This document shows positions 26,894 through 35,993 of a stretch of 64,000 nucleotides of DNA, piece by piece. The first letter of the stretch is position 1. The number at the start of each line of letters is the position of its first letter. A model generated the notes under the pieces. It saw only the letters and a program-made list of their open reading frames with translations, was not told the DNA's origin and did no database searches. Source of the stretch: Lysobacteraceae bacterium (GTDB lineage: Bacteria > Pseudomonadota > Gammaproteobacteria > Xanthomonadales > Xanthomonadaceae); contig JAMLIV010000015.1 of NCBI GenBank assembly GCA_023954075.1, forward strand, positions 1-64,000, read 5' to 3'. A program made the position numbers and the translations under genes.

Positions 26894-26965
26894 CTGGAAG
26901 ACGATGGATATTTGTTCAGGCCTTCCCCGAAAGCCTGCGGAAGCGACGAGCCGGGCGTGAAAGCC

Positions 26966-26989
26966 AATTCCCGATCCCCAGTTCCCGGC
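26966..26989. repeat. ATTCCCGATCCCC repeat copy
   Basis: A short copy of the GATTCCC interspersed repeat immediately upstream of the DUF1304 gene. Confidence 0.55.
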
Positions 26990-26997
26990 CCTGTCCC

Positions 26998-27357
26998 ATG
27001 TCCCTTACCGCGCAGATCCTCACCGCTCTCGTCGCCCTCCTGCAGCTCTGGTTCCTGGTGCTGGAGATGTTCCTCTGGACCACGCCGAAGGGGCGGCGCA
27101 CCTTCGGGCTCGCTCCCGAGTTCGCGCAGCAGACCCGCGCGCTGGCCGCCAATCAGGGCCTCTACAACGGCTTTCTTGCGGCCGGTCTGGCGTGGGGGCT
27201 GTGGCTGGGCGCGGAGGGTTTTTCGATCCGCCTGTTCTTTCTGGGCTGCGTGGTCGTGGCCGGCGTCTTCGGTGCGGCGACCGCGAGCCGCAAGATCCTG
27301 TTCGTGCAGGCCCTTCCCGCTGCGCTGGCCATGGTTGCGACCTGGCTGGCACGCTGA
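26998..27357 (+). CDS. DUF1304 membrane protein
   Basis: This 119-residue protein has four predicted membrane helices (ILTALVALLQLWFLVLEMF; NGFLAAGLAWGLWLGAE; IRLFFLGCVVVAGVFGA; LPAALAMVATWLA). The segments FLVLEMFLWTTPKGRRTFGL and NQGLYNGFLAAGL are typical of DUF1304. The function of the family is not known. It is upstream of rapA, separated by about 77 bases. Confidence 0.88.
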   Translation: MSLTAQILTALVALLQLWFLVLEMFLWTTPKGRRTFGLAPEFAQQTRALAANQGLYNGFLAAGLAWGLWLGAEGFSIRLFFLGCVVVAGVFGAATASRKILFVQALPAALAMVATWLAR

Positions 27358-27434
27358 AGGACGCGCCGCCGCGCCCTGCGGCCTGTGGCGATCGTGATGC
27401 CCTTGCCGGGCGTCATTGCGGGTAAAATCGACGG

Positions 27435-30290
27435 ATGACCGCATCGCAATTCGTCCCCGGCCAGCGCTGGTTTTCCACCGCTGAGCCCGAACTTGGCCTC
27501 GGCACCGTCATGCGGCTCGCCGGCCGCTCCGTGCAGATCGTTTTCACCGGCTCGGGCGTGGTGCGCCAGTACGCCTTCGAATCCGCGCCGCTGGCGCGCG
27601 CCGAGTTCCGCGTGGGGGAAAGCGTGCGGGTGGAGGGGCGCGAGTGGGTGATCGAGTCGATCGAGCACGCCGACGGGCTGTACGCCTACTGCTGCGATGC
27701 GCAGGTCTTCCACGAAGGCCAGCTCGACGCCCAGCAGCCTGTGTCGCAGGCCGATTCGCGGCTGATCTCGGGTCGTCTCGACCGCAGCGACCAGTTCGAC
27801 TTCCGTCAGGAGCTGCTGCGCCGCCGTGCCGCCGCGCAGCGGCATCCCGGATGGGGCGTGCTGGCGGCGCGCATCGACGTGATCGCGCACCAGCTTCGCG
27901 TGGCCGAGGTTGCCGCCGAGCGCCGCCCGCCGCGCCTGCTGCTGGCCGATGAGGTCGGGCTGGGCAAGACCATCGAAGCCGGGCTGATCATCGCCCAGCA
28001 GCTCGCCAGCGGGCGCGCCAGCCGCGTGCTCGTTCTGGTTCCCGAAAGCCTCGTGCACCAGTGGTTCGTCGAGCTGCGCCGGCGCTTCAACCTGGATTTC
28101 GCGATCTTCGACGAGGAGCGCTGCGAGTCGATCGAAATGGGCGGCGACGGCCGCAATCCGTTCGAGGACGAGCAGGGCGTCATCGCCGCCACGAACTGGC
28201 TGGCGCGCAGTGCCAAGCGCGCCGCGCAGGCGCGCGAGGCCGGCTGGGATCTTCTGGTGATCGACGAGGCCCATCACCTGGCCTGGGAACCGGGCAACGC
28301 CAGCCCGGAATACGCGCTGGCCCAGTCGCTGGCCGAGCGCGTGCCCGGCGCGATCCTGCTCACCGCCACGCCCGAGCAGCTCGGCTTGAGCGGGCACTTC
28401 GCGCGCCTGCGGCTGCTCGATCCGGCGCGCTATCGCGATCTGGCGGAGTTCGAGCGCGAGACGCAGCGATTCGTCGCGCTGTCGGGCACGGTGGAGCGCC
28501 TGCTGGACGGCTCGCCGCTGGATGCGGGCGATGAGGCCGCGCTGCGCGAAGTCGACGCCGGCCTTGGCGATGCGCAGCTGGATGCCATCCGGCGCGGCGA
28601 CGCGGCGGCGCGGCGGCGGCTGGTGGACGCGCTGATCGATCGCCACGGCACCGGACGGGTGATGATCCGCAACCGCCGCGCCGCCGTGGGTGGCTTCCCC
28701 GAGCGCGTCAAAAACCTCTACCGGCTGCGGCCCGAGGACCACGATCCGGCGCTCGACGGACGCCTCATGGCCGAGTTCCTCGCCGATGCCGGCGCGCCCG
28801 GCCGGCTGGAGCCGGAGTACGACTACAGCCGCGATCCGAGGCTGGAATGGCTGCTCGGCGTGCTCGAATCGCTCGCGCCGCACAAGGTGCTGCTGCTGTG
28901 CCGCACCCGCGCCAAGGTGCAGGCGCTCGAAGATGCGCTGCGCACCCGCAGCGGCGTCGCGCTGGCGCGCTTCCACGAGGACATGAACCTCCTGCAGCGC
29001 GACCGCAACGCCGCCTGGTTCGCGCAAGCCGATGGCGCGCGCCTGCTGATCGCCTCGGAAATCGGCGCCGAGGGGCGCAACTTCCAGTTCGCCCAGCATC
29101 TGGTGCTGTGGGATCTGCCGCTCGATCCGGACATGCTCGAACAGCGCATCGGCCGGCTCGATCGCATCGGCCAGCGCGGCGACGTCAACATCCACGCCGT
29201 GGCGGTGGAAGACAGCGCGCAGGACGTGCTGCTGCGCTGGTACGACGAAGGGCTGGAGGCGTTCGAGCGGGTCTGCGCCGACGGACGCGAGCTGATGCGC
29301 CTGTTCGGCGATCGCCTGCTGCGGCTGGTGGCGGACTACGGCCCGGGCGAGGCGCGCGAGGCGGCGTTCGAGACGATGCTCGGGGAAACCCGGCGCGAAC
29401 ACGCGCGCCTGTCCGAACTCATCGCGCGCGGACGCGACCGCCTGCTCGAACTGGCCAGCCAGCGCGGTGCCGACCAGAGCCTCCTGCGCGACGCGCTGGC
29501 ACGCGATGACCGCCACGCCGCCACCGACGATTTCGCCTGGCGGCTGCTCGAACAGTTCGGCGTGCAGAACGAAACGCTGGAACCGGGCGTGGTGCTGCTC
29601 GACCCCGAGTACCTCACCCTCGACGCCTTCGAAGAGTTCAAGAGCGGGCCGCGGCAGGCGACCCTGGACCGCGCCATCGCGCTGGCGCGCGACGACCTCC
29701 TCTACCTGCGCGACGATCATCCGCTGCTGCATTCGGGCGGCGACCTGCTGATCTCTTCCGAACTGGGCAACGCCGCCTGCCTGATCGACGACGCGCTGCC
29801 GCCGCGCAGCGTGCTGCTGGAGGCCGCCTACGTGCTCGAATGCGTCGCCGACCGGCGCCTTGGCGTGCCGCGCTACCTCGCCCCGCTGCCGCTGCGCGCG
29901 GTGGTCGATACGCGCCTGGCCGACCGCAGCGACTTCGCGCCCGGCCTGCGCGCGCTGCAGCGCGCGGGCGAGCGGCCCATCGACCTCACCCGCCACCGCC
30001 GCATCCTCAATACGCTGGTGCCGCCGATGCTGGAGGCGACCCGCAGCGGCGTCGCGGCGCAGGCGCAGGACGCCATTGCCGCGGCGCTGGCCGACATGGA
30101 GGCGCTGTTCGAGGACGAGATCACGCGGCTGGAGGCGCTGGCGCGGGTGAACCCGGCGGTGCATCCGGAGGAAATCGCTGCGCTGCGCGACGAACGCGAC
30201 GCCTTGCGCGCCGCGATTCCGCAAGCGCGCCTGCGGCTGGATGCGCTGCGCCTGATCGCCAGCCCGGACTTCCTCGGCCTGCGCGGCTGA
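27435..30290 (+). CDS. rapA: RNA polymerase-associated helicase-like protein RapA
   Basis: This 951-residue Swi2/Snf2 ATPase recycles RNA polymerase. The N-terminal Tudor-like domains (residues 1-110, FVPGQRWFSTAEPELGLG) contact polymerase. The ATPase lobe has DEVGLGKTIEAGL (about 172) and the DEAH box at about 277. The second lobe has LLIASEIGAEGRNFQFAQHLVLWDLP and EQRIGRLDRIGQ. The C-terminal region is RapA-specific. Length is normal. Confidence 0.97.
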   Translation: MTASQFVPGQRWFSTAEPELGLGTVMRLAGRSVQIVFTGSGVVRQYAFESAPLARAEFRVGESVRVEGREWVIESIEHADGLYAYCCDAQVFHEGQLDAQQPVSQADSRLISGRLDRSDQFDFRQELLRRRAAAQRHPGWGVLAARIDVIAHQLRVAEVAAERRPPRLLLADEVGLGKTIEAGLIIAQQLASGRASRVLVLVPESLVHQWFVELRRRFNLDFAIFDEERCESIEMGGDGRNPFEDEQGVIAATNWLARSAKRAAQAREAGWDLLVIDEAHHLAWEPGNASPEYALAQSLAERVPGAILLTATPEQLGLSGHFARLRLLDPARYRDLAEFERETQRFVALSGTVERLLDGSPLDAGDEAALREVDAGLGDAQLDAIRRGDAAARRRLVDALIDRHGTGRVMIRNRRAAVGGFPERVKNLYRLRPEDHDPALDGRLMAEFLADAGAPGRLEPEYDYSRDPRLEWLLGVLESLAPHKVLLLCRTRAKVQALEDALRTRSGVALARFHEDMNLLQRDRNAAWFAQADGARLLIASEIGAEGRNFQFAQHLVLWDLPLDPDMLEQRIGRLDRIGQRGDVNIHAVAVEDSAQDVLLRWYDEGLEAFERVCADGRELMRLFGDRLLRLVADYGPGEAREAAFETMLGETRREHARLSELIARGRDRLLELASQRGADQSLLRDALARDDRHAATDDFAWRLLEQFGVQNETLEPGVVLLDPEYLTLDAFEEFKSGPRQATLDRAIALARDDLLYLRDDHPLLHSGGDLLISSELGNAACLIDDALPPRSVLLEAAYVLECVADRRLGVPRYLAPLPLRAVVDTRLADRSDFAPGLRALQRAGERPIDLTRHRRILNTLVPPMLEATRSGVAAQAQDAIAAALADMEALFEDEITRLEALARVNPAVHPEEIAALRDERDALRAAIPQARLRLDALRLIASPDFLGLRG

Positions 30291-30314
30291 ATCCGCACGG
30301 CCGAAGACACGAAG

Positions 30315-30333
30315 CGCCGGCACGACGCCGGCG
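30315..30333. terminator. Possible hairpin between rapA and panD
   Basis: A 7-bp inverted repeat (CGCCGGC/GCCGGCG, 5-base loop) lies between the convergent genes. It lacks a T-tract on either strand. Confidence 0.3.
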
Positions 30334-30344
30334 CGGCGGAGCGG

Positions 30345-30725
30345 TTACGCCGCCTGCACCGGAATCGCGTTGCCGATGCGCGCGATCGCGTTCTTCCCGT
30401 CGGGATAGACCAGGGTCGGCTTGTGCTGCGCCATCGCCGCCTCGTCGATCACGCCGTAGGCGCAGATGATCACCAGATCATCCACCTTCGCCTTGTGCGC
30501 CGCCGCGCCGTTCACCGAGATGATCCCGCTGCCGTCCTGCGCGCGGATCGCGTAGGTGACGAAACGCTCGCCGTTGTTCACGTCGTAGATGTGGATCTGC
30601 TCGTATTCGCGGATGCCGCTGGCATCCAGCAGCACCCCGTCGATCGCGCACGAACCCTCGTAGTGAAGCTCCGCGTGGGTGACGCGGGCGCGGTGGATCT
30701 TGGCCTTGAGGACGTTGAGCTGCAT
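30345..30725 (-). CDS. panD: Aspartate 1-decarboxylase proenzyme
   Basis: This 126-residue protein makes beta-alanine for pantothenate and CoA. It self-cleaves between Gly24 and Ser25 ([10 protein letters not shown]) to form the pyruvoyl cofactor. The substrate region is [10 protein letters not shown] and [20 protein letters not shown]. The start was chosen at [20 protein letters not shown]. No panB or panC gene lies beside it. Confidence 0.97.
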   Translation of the reverse strand: MQLNVLKAKIHRARVTHAELHYEGSCAIDGVLLDASGIREYEQIHIYDVNNGERFVTYAIRAQDGSGIISVNGAAAHKAKVDDLVIICAYGVIDEAAMAQHKPTLVYPDGKNAIARIGNAIPVQAA

Positions 30726-30903
30726 GGCGTGACTCGGCATGGCGTGGTACGGGAACGCGCAGTGTAGGAACGATGTTGCACTGCCGCAAGGAAGGAGTGC
30801 CGGGCGAGCGTTCCCCGTCGATCGGAGGGTTGGTCGATGGTGGGACCAATCAGTGGCGATGATGTTGCGCTGGTGTTCCCGAGCGTGAGCGGGTGGGGCT
30901 CCT

Positions 30904-32349
30904 TCACGGCGCCATCAAATACCGCCCGCCGATTTCCGCCGAGCGCAGCAGCCAGGTGGGGGCGAGGTGGACGAGCCAGAGGCCGAGCGCGGCGTGGCTG
31001 GCGGCGAGCGGGAGCAGGGCGCGGTGACGCCAGCCGAGCCAGGCCCAGACGGTGCCGCCGGCGAAGGTGAAGGCCATCAGGGCGAAGTTGGGGGCGTGCA
31101 GCAGGCCGAAGGCCACGCCGCAGGCGAGCGCGGCGAGGCGCGCGTCGGGAATCAGGAGGCGCAGGCGCGGGGCGATGGCGACGAGCAGCAGCCACTGCTG
31201 CACCAGCGCCCAGAGCGGATAGCGCAGGAAGCGCGCGCTGTCGCGCGGCGCGCTGGCGCTGTCGTCGAGCCCGCCGAGCGGAGCGAGCAGGAGGCCGGCT
31301 GCAAGGGTGAAAACCAGCGCGGCGCGCCATGCGTTGCGATCACCCGACCCGCGCCAGCGCGGCGGGTCGGGCGCAGGGAAAAGCGCGAGCGCGAGCACAC
31401 AGGCGGCAAAGCTGATCGTGATGGCGAGCGGGGTCTCGCGCGCGGGCCAGCCGGCGAGCAGCAGGGCGAGCGGCAGGCCCAGGCCGATCGCGAGTTCCGC
31501 CAGCGGGCGGGAGGCGGGAGCGGGCGTTTGCGTGCGCGCCGCGCGCCGCCGCGCGAGCGCGAACAGCACCAGCAGCGCGAGCGGCAGCGTCAGGATGCGC
31601 CAGAAGGCTTGAGGAAGCTCGGGCGTGAGGCGCGCAAGGGCGCGCGCGGCGCTGCCGAGCCAGCCTGCGGCTTCGGTCGCCGCTGCGGGATGCTCGACCA
31701 GCCGCGCGTCGCGCCAGGCGAGCAGGCGCTCGGGCATCGTGAAGAACGGCGCGGCGTGCGGCTGGCCGGGGCATCCGGAACCGGCGCAGGGCGCGGCGCG
31801 CAGCGCGAGGGCTTGCAGCGTGAGGCGGGTTCCGGGCGCGGATTCGATGCGCAGGAACAGGCCGTCGGGCGGAGCGCGGGATGCGCCGGGCGCGGCATCG
31901 AACGGCTGCAGCGCAAGTTCCAGCGCCGTCGGGCCGGGGTCCACGGTGGCATCCAGCCACACCGAAGGCGGGCCGGTGCTGCCCGCCAGGAGCATCAGGC
32001 GCGCCGGTGCGCCGGCCTCCAGTTCCATGCGCACACGGCTGACGGCGCGCGTGTCGATGCGCTCGCCGCGCAGGGCCAGCGAGAGGTTGGCGATACCGTC
32101 CTCGGGCAGGGTGATGTCCAGCCCGTCGCGGGTGCCGCGCGCCGCATCCAGCCCGTGGCTGCCGGGACGCACCACGGCGGCGGGTTGGCTGAAATCCCAG
32201 CGCCATGGGGAAAGGCCCTGCGCCCAATCGGCCTGCCGCTGATTGGCCTCGCGCGCCAGCCAGGTGGCCACGGTGAGCTGGGAAAGGAGCCAGAATCCCG
32301 CCAGCACGAGCACCGGAAAGAGGAGCGGCTGGGCGATCCGGCGGTTCAC
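30904..32349 (-). CDS. CPBP-like (CAAX protease 2 related) membrane protein with altered active site
   Basis: This protein has 481 residues: one N-terminal helix, a periplasmic domain of about 200 residues, then about seven helices. The C-terminal part aligns with CPBP glutamic intramembrane proteases: motif 2 is FGLLHAPNF and motif 3 is ASHAALG. Motif 1, normally EExxxR, reads [14 protein letters not shown], so both catalytic Glu are Gln. It may be a pseudo-enzyme or use another residue. The extra periplasmic domain ([20 protein letters not shown] and on) was not recognised. The pterin dehydratase gene ends nine bases upstream on the same strand. Confidence 0.65.
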   Translation of the reverse strand: MNRRIAQPLLFPVLVLAGFWLLSQLTVATWLAREANQRQADWAQGLSPWRWDFSQPAAVVRPGSHGLDAARGTRDGLDITLPEDGIANLSLALRGERIDTRAVSRVRMELEAGAPARLMLLAGSTGPPSVWLDATVDPGPTALELALQPFDAAPGASRAPPDGLFLRIESAPGTRLTLQALALRAAPCAGSGCPGQPHAAPFFTMPERLLAWRDARLVEHPAAATEAAGWLGSAARALARLTPELPQAFWRILTLPLALLVLFALARRRAARTQTPAPASRPLAELAIGLGLPLALLLAGWPARETPLAITISFAACVLALALFPAPDPPRWRGSGDRNAWRAALVFTLAAGLLLAPLGGLDDSASAPRDSARFLRYPLWALVQQWLLLVAIAPRLRLLIPDARLAALACGVAFGLLHAPNFALMAFTFAGGTVWAWLGWRHRALLPLAASHAALGLWLVHLAPTWLLRSAEIGGRYLMAP

Positions 32350-32358
32350 GCGCCGGGA

Positions 32359-32712
32359 TCAGGCGTCGCCGTCGCCGGCCAGCAGGGTCGCCTTGGCGGC
32401 GCAGATGAAGTCGTTGTCGGAAAGCCCGCCGACGTCGTGGGTGGAGTAGCGCACCACACAGCGGTCGTAGTGCACGCCGAGGTCCGGGTGGTGGTCTTCG
32501 CGGTGTGCGATGAAGGCCAGCGCGTTCACGAAGGCCATCGTCCGGTAATAGTCTGGAAAGCGGAAGCTGCGGGTGATCGCGCCGCCTTCCTCGACCAGCG
32601 CCCAATCGGGCAGGTCGGCCAGCCGCTGCGCGGCGGCGGCGGGCGCGATGCGATGCTCGGCACCGCGCAGCGGGCGGCAGTGCTGTTGCGCGAGTTGCTG
32701 AAGGCGGGACAT
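32359..32712 (-). CDS. phhB: 4a-hydroxytetrahydrobiopterin dehydratase
   Basis: This 117-residue pterin-4a-carbinolamine dehydratase has the active-site segment FIAHREDHHPDLGVHYDRCVVRYSTHD. It dehydrates the hydroxylated pterin produced by aromatic amino acid hydroxylases. No phenylalanine hydroxylase gene lies in this window. It is upstream of the CPBP-like gene with nine bases between, suggesting cotranscription without an obvious functional link. Confidence 0.93.
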   Translation of the reverse strand: MSRLQQLAQQHCRPLRGAEHRIAPAAAAQRLADLPDWALVEEGGAITRSFRFPDYYRTMAFVNALAFIAHREDHHPDLGVHYDRCVVRYSTHDVGGLSDNDFICAAKATLLAGDGDA

Positions 32713-32812
32713 GGCGTGATTCCGTGACGGGCAGGGCGAAAGTATACGGCGGGCCCGGAAACACGCCGGCGCGCGGCGATAGAATGGCGGTGTTCATTGC
32801 GATGATGTGCCC

Positions 32813-33400
32813 ATGATCCAGATCAGCGACCACGCGCAGCAGCACTTCCGCCGCCTGCTGGAAAGCCAGGGCGGCGATGCCGTCGGCATCCGCCTGGGTG
32901 CCAGCGAGCCCGGCACGCCTTCGGCCGAGGTGCGGCTGGAGTTTTGCGATGCCGGCGATCTCGATGGCCGCGAGCTGGCCATCGCCTGCGAGGGCTTCAC
33001 CCTGTATCTGGATGCCGCCAGCGCGCCGTTCTTTGCCGAGGCCGAGGTTGATTACCAGGTCACGCCGACCGGCGGCGAGCTCAACATCCGCGCGCCGGGG
33101 CTCAAGGGCGAGCGCATGGGTGCCGATGCGGCGCTCGAAGACCGCGTGCGCTACACCCTCGACAGCGTCGTGAACCCCCAGCTCGCCAGCCACGGCGGGC
33201 GCGTCAAGCTCGAAGGCATCACCAGCGAGGGCATCGTGCTGCTGCGCTTCGGCGGCGGCTGCCACGGCTGCGGCATGGTGGATGTGACGCTCAAGCAGGG
33301 CGTGGAGAAAACCCTGCTGACCAAGGTGCCCGGCGTCACCGGCGTGCGCGATGTCACCGACCACGGCAGCGGCGAAACCCCCTACTACGCACCACGCTGA
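32813..33400 (+). CDS. nfuA: Fe/S biogenesis protein NfuA
   Basis: This 195-residue protein has an N-terminal degenerate A-type domain and a C-terminal Nfu domain with the cluster-binding GGGCHGCGMVDVTLK (CxxC). It carries a [4Fe-4S] cluster to target enzymes. The start was chosen at MIQISDHAQQHFRRLL, with a GTG two codons upstream as alternative. It heads a tight rightward cluster with the deaminase (12-base gap) and DUF1415 (overlap). Confidence 0.96.
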   Translation: MIQISDHAQQHFRRLLESQGGDAVGIRLGASEPGTPSAEVRLEFCDAGDLDGRELAIACEGFTLYLDAASAPFFAEAEVDYQVTPTGGELNIRAPGLKGERMGADAALEDRVRYTLDSVVNPQLASHGGRVKLEGITSEGIVLLRFGGGCHGCGMVDVTLKQGVEKTLLTKVPGVTGVRDVTDHGSGETPYYAPR

Positions 33401-33412
33401 AAGGAGCATTCC

Positions 33413-33850
33413 ATGGATGAGTTCATGCGGGCCGCCATCGACGAAGCGCGCGCCGGTTACGCCGAAGGCGGGATTCCGATCGGATCGGTGATCGTGCACG
33501 CGGGGCGCATCATCGGGCGCGGCCACAACCGCCGGGTGCAGAACGGCAGCCCGATCCTGCACGGGGAAATGGACGCCTTCGAGAACGCCGGCCGCCAGCC
33601 CGCCAGCGTGTACCGCGAGGCCACGCTCTACACCACGCTTTCGCCCTGCGCGATGTGCTCGGGTGCGATCCTGCTCTACGGCATCCCGCGCGTGATCGTC
33701 GGCGAGAACCGCAGCTTCATGGGCGAAGAGGCGCTGCTGCGCAGTCGCGGCGTGGAACTGACGGTGCTCGATGACCCTGAGTGCATCGAGCTGATGGCGC
33801 GCCTGATGCGCGAACAGCCGGCACTCTGGAACGAGGACATCGGCGAGTGA
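33413..33850 (+). CDS. Cytosine deaminase of the yeast Fcy1 type
   Basis: This 145-residue zinc deaminase has motifs HGEMDAFENAGR (His and catalytic Glu) and SPCAMCSGAILLYGIPRVIVGEN (two Cys). The mid-region and the end LWNEDIGE are very like yeast cytosine deaminase Fcy1, rather than the large CodA of E. coli or TadA, so cytosine to uracil is the likely reaction. A related guanine or nucleoside deaminase cannot be excluded. An AAAGGAG site precedes the ATG. It overlaps the next gene by four bases (GTGA). Confidence 0.85.
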   Translation: MDEFMRAAIDEARAGYAEGGIPIGSVIVHAGRIIGRGHNRRVQNGSPILHGEMDAFENAGRQPASVYREATLYTTLSPCAMCSGAILLYGIPRVIVGENRSFMGEEALLRSRGVELTVLDDPECIELMARLMREQPALWNEDIGE

Positions 33851-34416
33851 GCGCGGTGCCGGACGAGGCCGAGGTCATTGCCGCCACCCGGCGCTGGATC
33901 GAACGCGCCGTCATCGGCCTCAATCTGTGCCCGTTCGCCCGCGCGCCGTACCTGAAGGATCAGGTTCGCATCGTCGTCAGCCCGGCGCGTGATGAAGAGA
34001 CGCTGCTGCTGGACCTGTGCGAAGAGCTGCAGCGCCTCGTCGTGACCGACGAGGCGCAAATCGAAACCACCCTGCTGGTGCACCCGCAGGTGCTGGGCGA
34101 TTTTCTCGCGTTCAACGATTTTCTCGATCTCGCCGACGCGGCGCTCGTGGAGATGAAGCTCGACGGCGAACTGCAGGTCGCAAGTTTCCACCCCGACTAC
34201 CAGTTCGGCGATGCCCCGGCCGACGACCCGGCCAACTACACCAACCGCTCGCCGTTCCCCACCCTGCACCTGCTGCGTGAAGCGTCGATCGAACGCGCGG
34301 TGGAGGCGGTCGAAGACACCGATGCGATCTACGAGCGCAACATGGCGCGGCTGCGGGCGATGGGCCGCGAAGGCTGGGAAGCGCTGTGGCACGCGCGCGC
34401 GGAAAGCCCCGAATAG
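33847..34416 (+). CDS. DUF1415 family protein
   Basis: This 189-residue protein has GTG start and stop-start overlap GTGA with the deaminase. The sequence RRWIERAVIGLNLCPFARAPY at the N-terminus, and FHPDYQFGDAPADDPANYTNRSPFPTLHLLRE later, mark DUF1415, a cytoplasmic family of unknown function. The conserved Cys in LNLCPFA and the acidic/His patch suggest a binding or catalytic site, but no role is established. Confidence 0.9.
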   Translation: MSAVPDEAEVIAATRRWIERAVIGLNLCPFARAPYLKDQVRIVVSPARDEETLLLDLCEELQRLVVTDEAQIETTLLVHPQVLGDFLAFNDFLDLADAALVEMKLDGELQVASFHPDYQFGDAPADDPANYTNRSPFPTLHLLREASIERAVEAVEDTDAIYERNMARLRAMGREGWEALWHARAESPE

Positions 34417-34534
34417 GGCCGCCGCGGAACTCCCGCGCGCGCGGGCGACGCCGCGCGGCGTGATGGTTTAGGCTGTAGGCACGGTGCCGCGCGGCGCGCG
34501 TGGATCGGTTCCCGTACATTTTGGAGGGCTTGCC

Positions 34535-35293
34535 ATGTCCACCCCATCGGTTCCCAAGGCGCTGTACCAGGCCAACATCGACCTGGCCCTGCGCATCGCC
34601 GCCCTGCTGCAGGAACACGGCCAGCAGTGGTACGACCTGTTCGCGGACGAGGCCGGCGTGCGGCTGGGGCAGGGGCTGGCCGGCGTGGATCGCTTCCGGC
34701 GCGATTTCTCCCTCGACGCCCTGCCGCCGCTGCCGGTCGATTTCGCGGGCCACTTCGATGCGCTGGACGCCGAACGCTGGCAGGCGCTGCTGGCCAAGGC
34801 GATCGATCACCAGTCGCGTTTTTCCGTGGGGGTGCAGGCGGCGCTGGAAGACTGGCAGGGTGCCTGCACCCAGCTGTTGGGCGAGGCGCTGCCCAAGGGT
34901 GCCCTGCCGGACCTGAGCCAGCTCATTGAATCGGTGCCGGGGCTGGGTGAGATCCTGTCCTCGCTGCAGCAGTTGGGTGCCCGTGGCGGGCGCGTCGCGG
35001 CAGCGCCCGCCGCGCCCAAGCCGGCGAAACCGCTTTCGGAAAAACCTGCGGCCGCCGGCAAGGTCGGTACCGCGAAAGCGCCGGCAAAGCCTGCCGCAAA
35101 GACGGTCGCAAAGACTCCCGCCAAGGCGGCGAAGGCTCCGACCAAGGCGGCAAAGGCTCCGACCAAGGCGGCGAAGGCTCCGACCAAGGCGGCGAAGGCT
35201 CCGACCAGAACCGTCGCCAAGGGTGGTCCCGCGAAGTTCCCCAGCCCGATACCGGCACTGGTCACCACCCCGCGCCAGCGCAAGAAATCCTGA
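34535..35293 (+). CDS. Phasin-family protein with H1-like tail (PhaF type)
   Basis: This protein has 252 residues. Residues 1-150 are helical and phasin-like (YQANIDLALRIAALLQEHGQQWYDLF; long amphipathic helices). Residues 160-230 are Lys/Ala/Pro-rich, with four copies of KAAKAPT near the end of the run. PhaF-type phasins bind polyhydroxyalkanoate granules through the first part and DNA through such tails. No pha synthesis genes lie nearby, so granule binding is inference. A GGAGGG site precedes the ATG. Confidence 0.75.
   Translation: MSTPSVPKALYQANIDLALRIAALLQEHGQQWYDLFADEAGVRLGQGLAGVDRFRRDFSLDALPPLPVDFAGHFDALDAERWQALLAKAIDHQSRFSVGVQAALEDWQGACTQLLGEALPKGALPDLSQLIESVPGLGEILSSLQQLGARGGRVAAAPAAPKPAKPLSEKPAAAGKVGTAKAPAKPAAKTVAKTPAKAAKAPTKAAKAPTKAAKAPTKAAKAPTRTVAKGGPAKFPSPIPALVTTPRQRKKS
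35123..35206 (+). repeat. 21-bp coding tandem repeat, 4 units
   Basis: Four near-identical 21-bp units each encode KAAKAPT in the basic tail of the phasin-like gene; the units differ mainly at one third position. Confidence 0.85.
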
Positions 35294-35369
35294 TCGCGGC
35301 ACGCTTGCCCTTGAAGCCCGCTCCCGTCGGGCGCATGTTCGATAATGGTTCCTGTTGCGAGATTATGTC

Positions 35370-35993
35370 ATGACGCTTGCCTGCGCGCTGCCCGGCCACT
35401 CGCCGGCATCGTTCCCCGATCCCGAGTTCGATCCCGCGGCCGACGCGGATGCCGCGCACGCCGAGATCGTGCTGGCCGGCGGCTGTTTCTGGTGCACCGA
35501 AGCGGTCTATCGCCAGCTCGACGGCGTCATCGAGGTGGTTTCCGGCTACAGCGGCGGCAGCGCCGAGACGGCCAATTACGAGGCGGTGTGCACCAACACC
35601 ACCGGCCACGCCGAGGCGATCCGCATCGCCTACGACCCGCATCGCATCAGCCTGGGGCAGATCCTCAAGGTGTTCTTTTCCGTGGCGCACGACCCCACCC
35701 AGCTCAACCGGCAGGGCGGGGACATCGGCACGCAGTACCGCTCGGCGGTGTTCTTTGCCGATCAGGCGCAGCGCGAGCTGGCCGAGCGCTACATCGGGCA
35801 ACTGGACGCTGCGGGGCTTTTCGACGCGCCCATCGTCACCGCGCTCGAACCGCTGGCTGCGTTCTACCCGGCCGAGGCCCACCATCAGGATTACGCCGCG
35901 CTCAATCCCGAGCAGCCCTTCATCCGCGCCGCCGCGCAGCCCAAGGTGGCCAAGCTGCGCCACGCCTTTCCCGACAAGGTGCGTCCGCAGTGA
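35370..35993 (+). CDS. msrA: Peptide-methionine (S)-S-oxide reductase
   Basis: This 207-residue enzyme reduces the S form of methionine sulfoxide. The catalytic Cys is C39 in LAGGCFWCTEAVY. Other family segments are GYSGGSAETANYEAVCTNTTGHAEAI and IGTQYRSAVFF. There is no signal peptide, so it is cytoplasmic. The ATG was chosen; a TTG 15 bases upstream is possible. Its stop overlaps the msrB start (GTGA), giving an msrA-msrB-hslR unit. Confidence 0.95.
   Translation: MTLACALPGHSPASFPDPEFDPAADADAAHAEIVLAGGCFWCTEAVYRQLDGVIEVVSGYSGGSAETANYEAVCTNTTGHAEAIRIAYDPHRISLGQILKVFFSVAHDPTQLNRQGGDIGTQYRSAVFFADQAQRELAERYIGQLDAAGLFDAPIVTALEPLAAFYPAEAHHQDYAALNPEQPFIRAAAQPKVAKLRHAFPDKVRPQ

Larger units (their letters stand above)
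26582..26997. other. Gene-free stretch with several short repeats
   Basis: This stretch carries the upstream region of the beta-helix gene and of the DUF1304 gene. It contains two adjacent CGTCATTCC palindromes near 26845-26890 and a GATCCCC/TTCCCGG repeat at 26966-26989. I see no credible gene in it. Confidence 0.5.

Noticed and set aside
27162-30323. A 1053-codon minus-strand frame opposite rapA
   Set aside because: RapA on the plus strand has all helicase motifs; the antisense frame is low-complexity shadow.
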